From the NCBI GenBank assembly GCA_002369315.1, contig DFDW01000039.1, positions 1 through 5,535 on the forward strand: a stretch of 5,535 nucleotides of DNA, written 5' to 3'. Below, piece by piece: positions 5,506-5,535 of this stretch. This stretch comes from Ruminococcaceae bacterium UBA3818 (GTDB lineage Bacteria; Bacillota; Clostridia; Oscillospirales; Ruminococcaceae). How positions within the stretch are numbered: position 1 is the stretch's first letter; every line of letters starts with the position of its first letter. A program made the translations under genes and the position numbers. The notes under the pieces are model-generated. The model was given only the letters and a program-made list of their open reading frames with translations. It searched no databases and was not told the DNA's origin.

Positions 5506-5535
5506 GCGGCAGTGCTGGAATCGGCAGACAGGCAC
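5506..5535 (+). tRNA. tRNA-Leu, 5' part only (cut by window end)
   Basis: The last 30 bases read as the start of a leucine tRNA. The 5' acceptor strand GCGGCAG is followed by T8 and G9, then the D-arm. There CTG (5515-5517) pairs with CAG (5529-5531) across a loop with the invariant GG (5523-5524) and A-GAC. The box TGGAATCGGCAGAC is characteristic of bacterial tRNA-Leu. The anticodon, variable arm and T-arm lie beyond the window, so the isoacceptor cannot be stated. An ideal promoter upstream supports the call. More tRNAs may follow in the same transcript. Confidence 0.88.

Noticed and set aside
1..5535. CRISPR array, insertion sequence or prophage signs
   Set aside because: No spaced direct repeats, transposase-like frames or flanking target duplications were seen. 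Gene order and composition look like ordinary chromosome.

Overview
The window looks like chromosomal DNA of a Gram-positive Firmicute, most likely a member of the Clostridia. The grounds are strong AAGGAGG-type ribosome binding sites, consensus TTGACA/TATAAT-type promoters, U-tailed hairpin terminators, GTG and ATG starts, moderate G+C, and a citramalate synthase of the clostridial/archaeal type. A small-gene ribosome binding site on the minus strand is complementary to 13 nt of a Firmicute 16S rRNA 3' end. The genus cannot be named from this sequence.

Layout. Positions 1-885 carry the 3' half of cimA (citramalate synthase, isoleucine pathway), closed by an intrinsic terminator at 967-993. 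A sigma-A promoter (1058-1086) then starts a three-gene plus-strand operon: a MarR-family repressor (1128-1583) and two ABC exporter half-transporters (1653-3392 and 3379-5133, overlapping by 14 bp). The operon ends in a strong hairpin at 5147-5179. That hairpin is also the terminator of a convergent 40-residue minus-strand gene (5185-5307), which encodes a Cys-containing single-span membrane peptide. A consensus promoter (5414-5442) then reads rightward through a structured leader of about 56 nt into a tRNA-Leu gene cut off by the window end (5506-5535).

How it works together. The two ABC proteins are a heterodimeric type IV multidrug/lipid-type exporter of the BmrCD/LmrCD/TM287-288 kind. 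The first subunit has Asp where the catalytic Glu should be but keeps a canonical LSGGQ. The second has the catalytic Glu but an altered signature, FSTGQ. Paired, they give one consensus and one degenerate ATP site. The MarR protein very likely represses the operon through two AGGTGCCTAA sites that bracket the promoter, with relief by an unknown ligand that may be an exporter substrate.

The core of the window is a familiar arrangement. The less ordinary items are the short membrane-peptide gene, the twin operator layout, the palindrome on the marR stop codon, and the structured tRNA leader.
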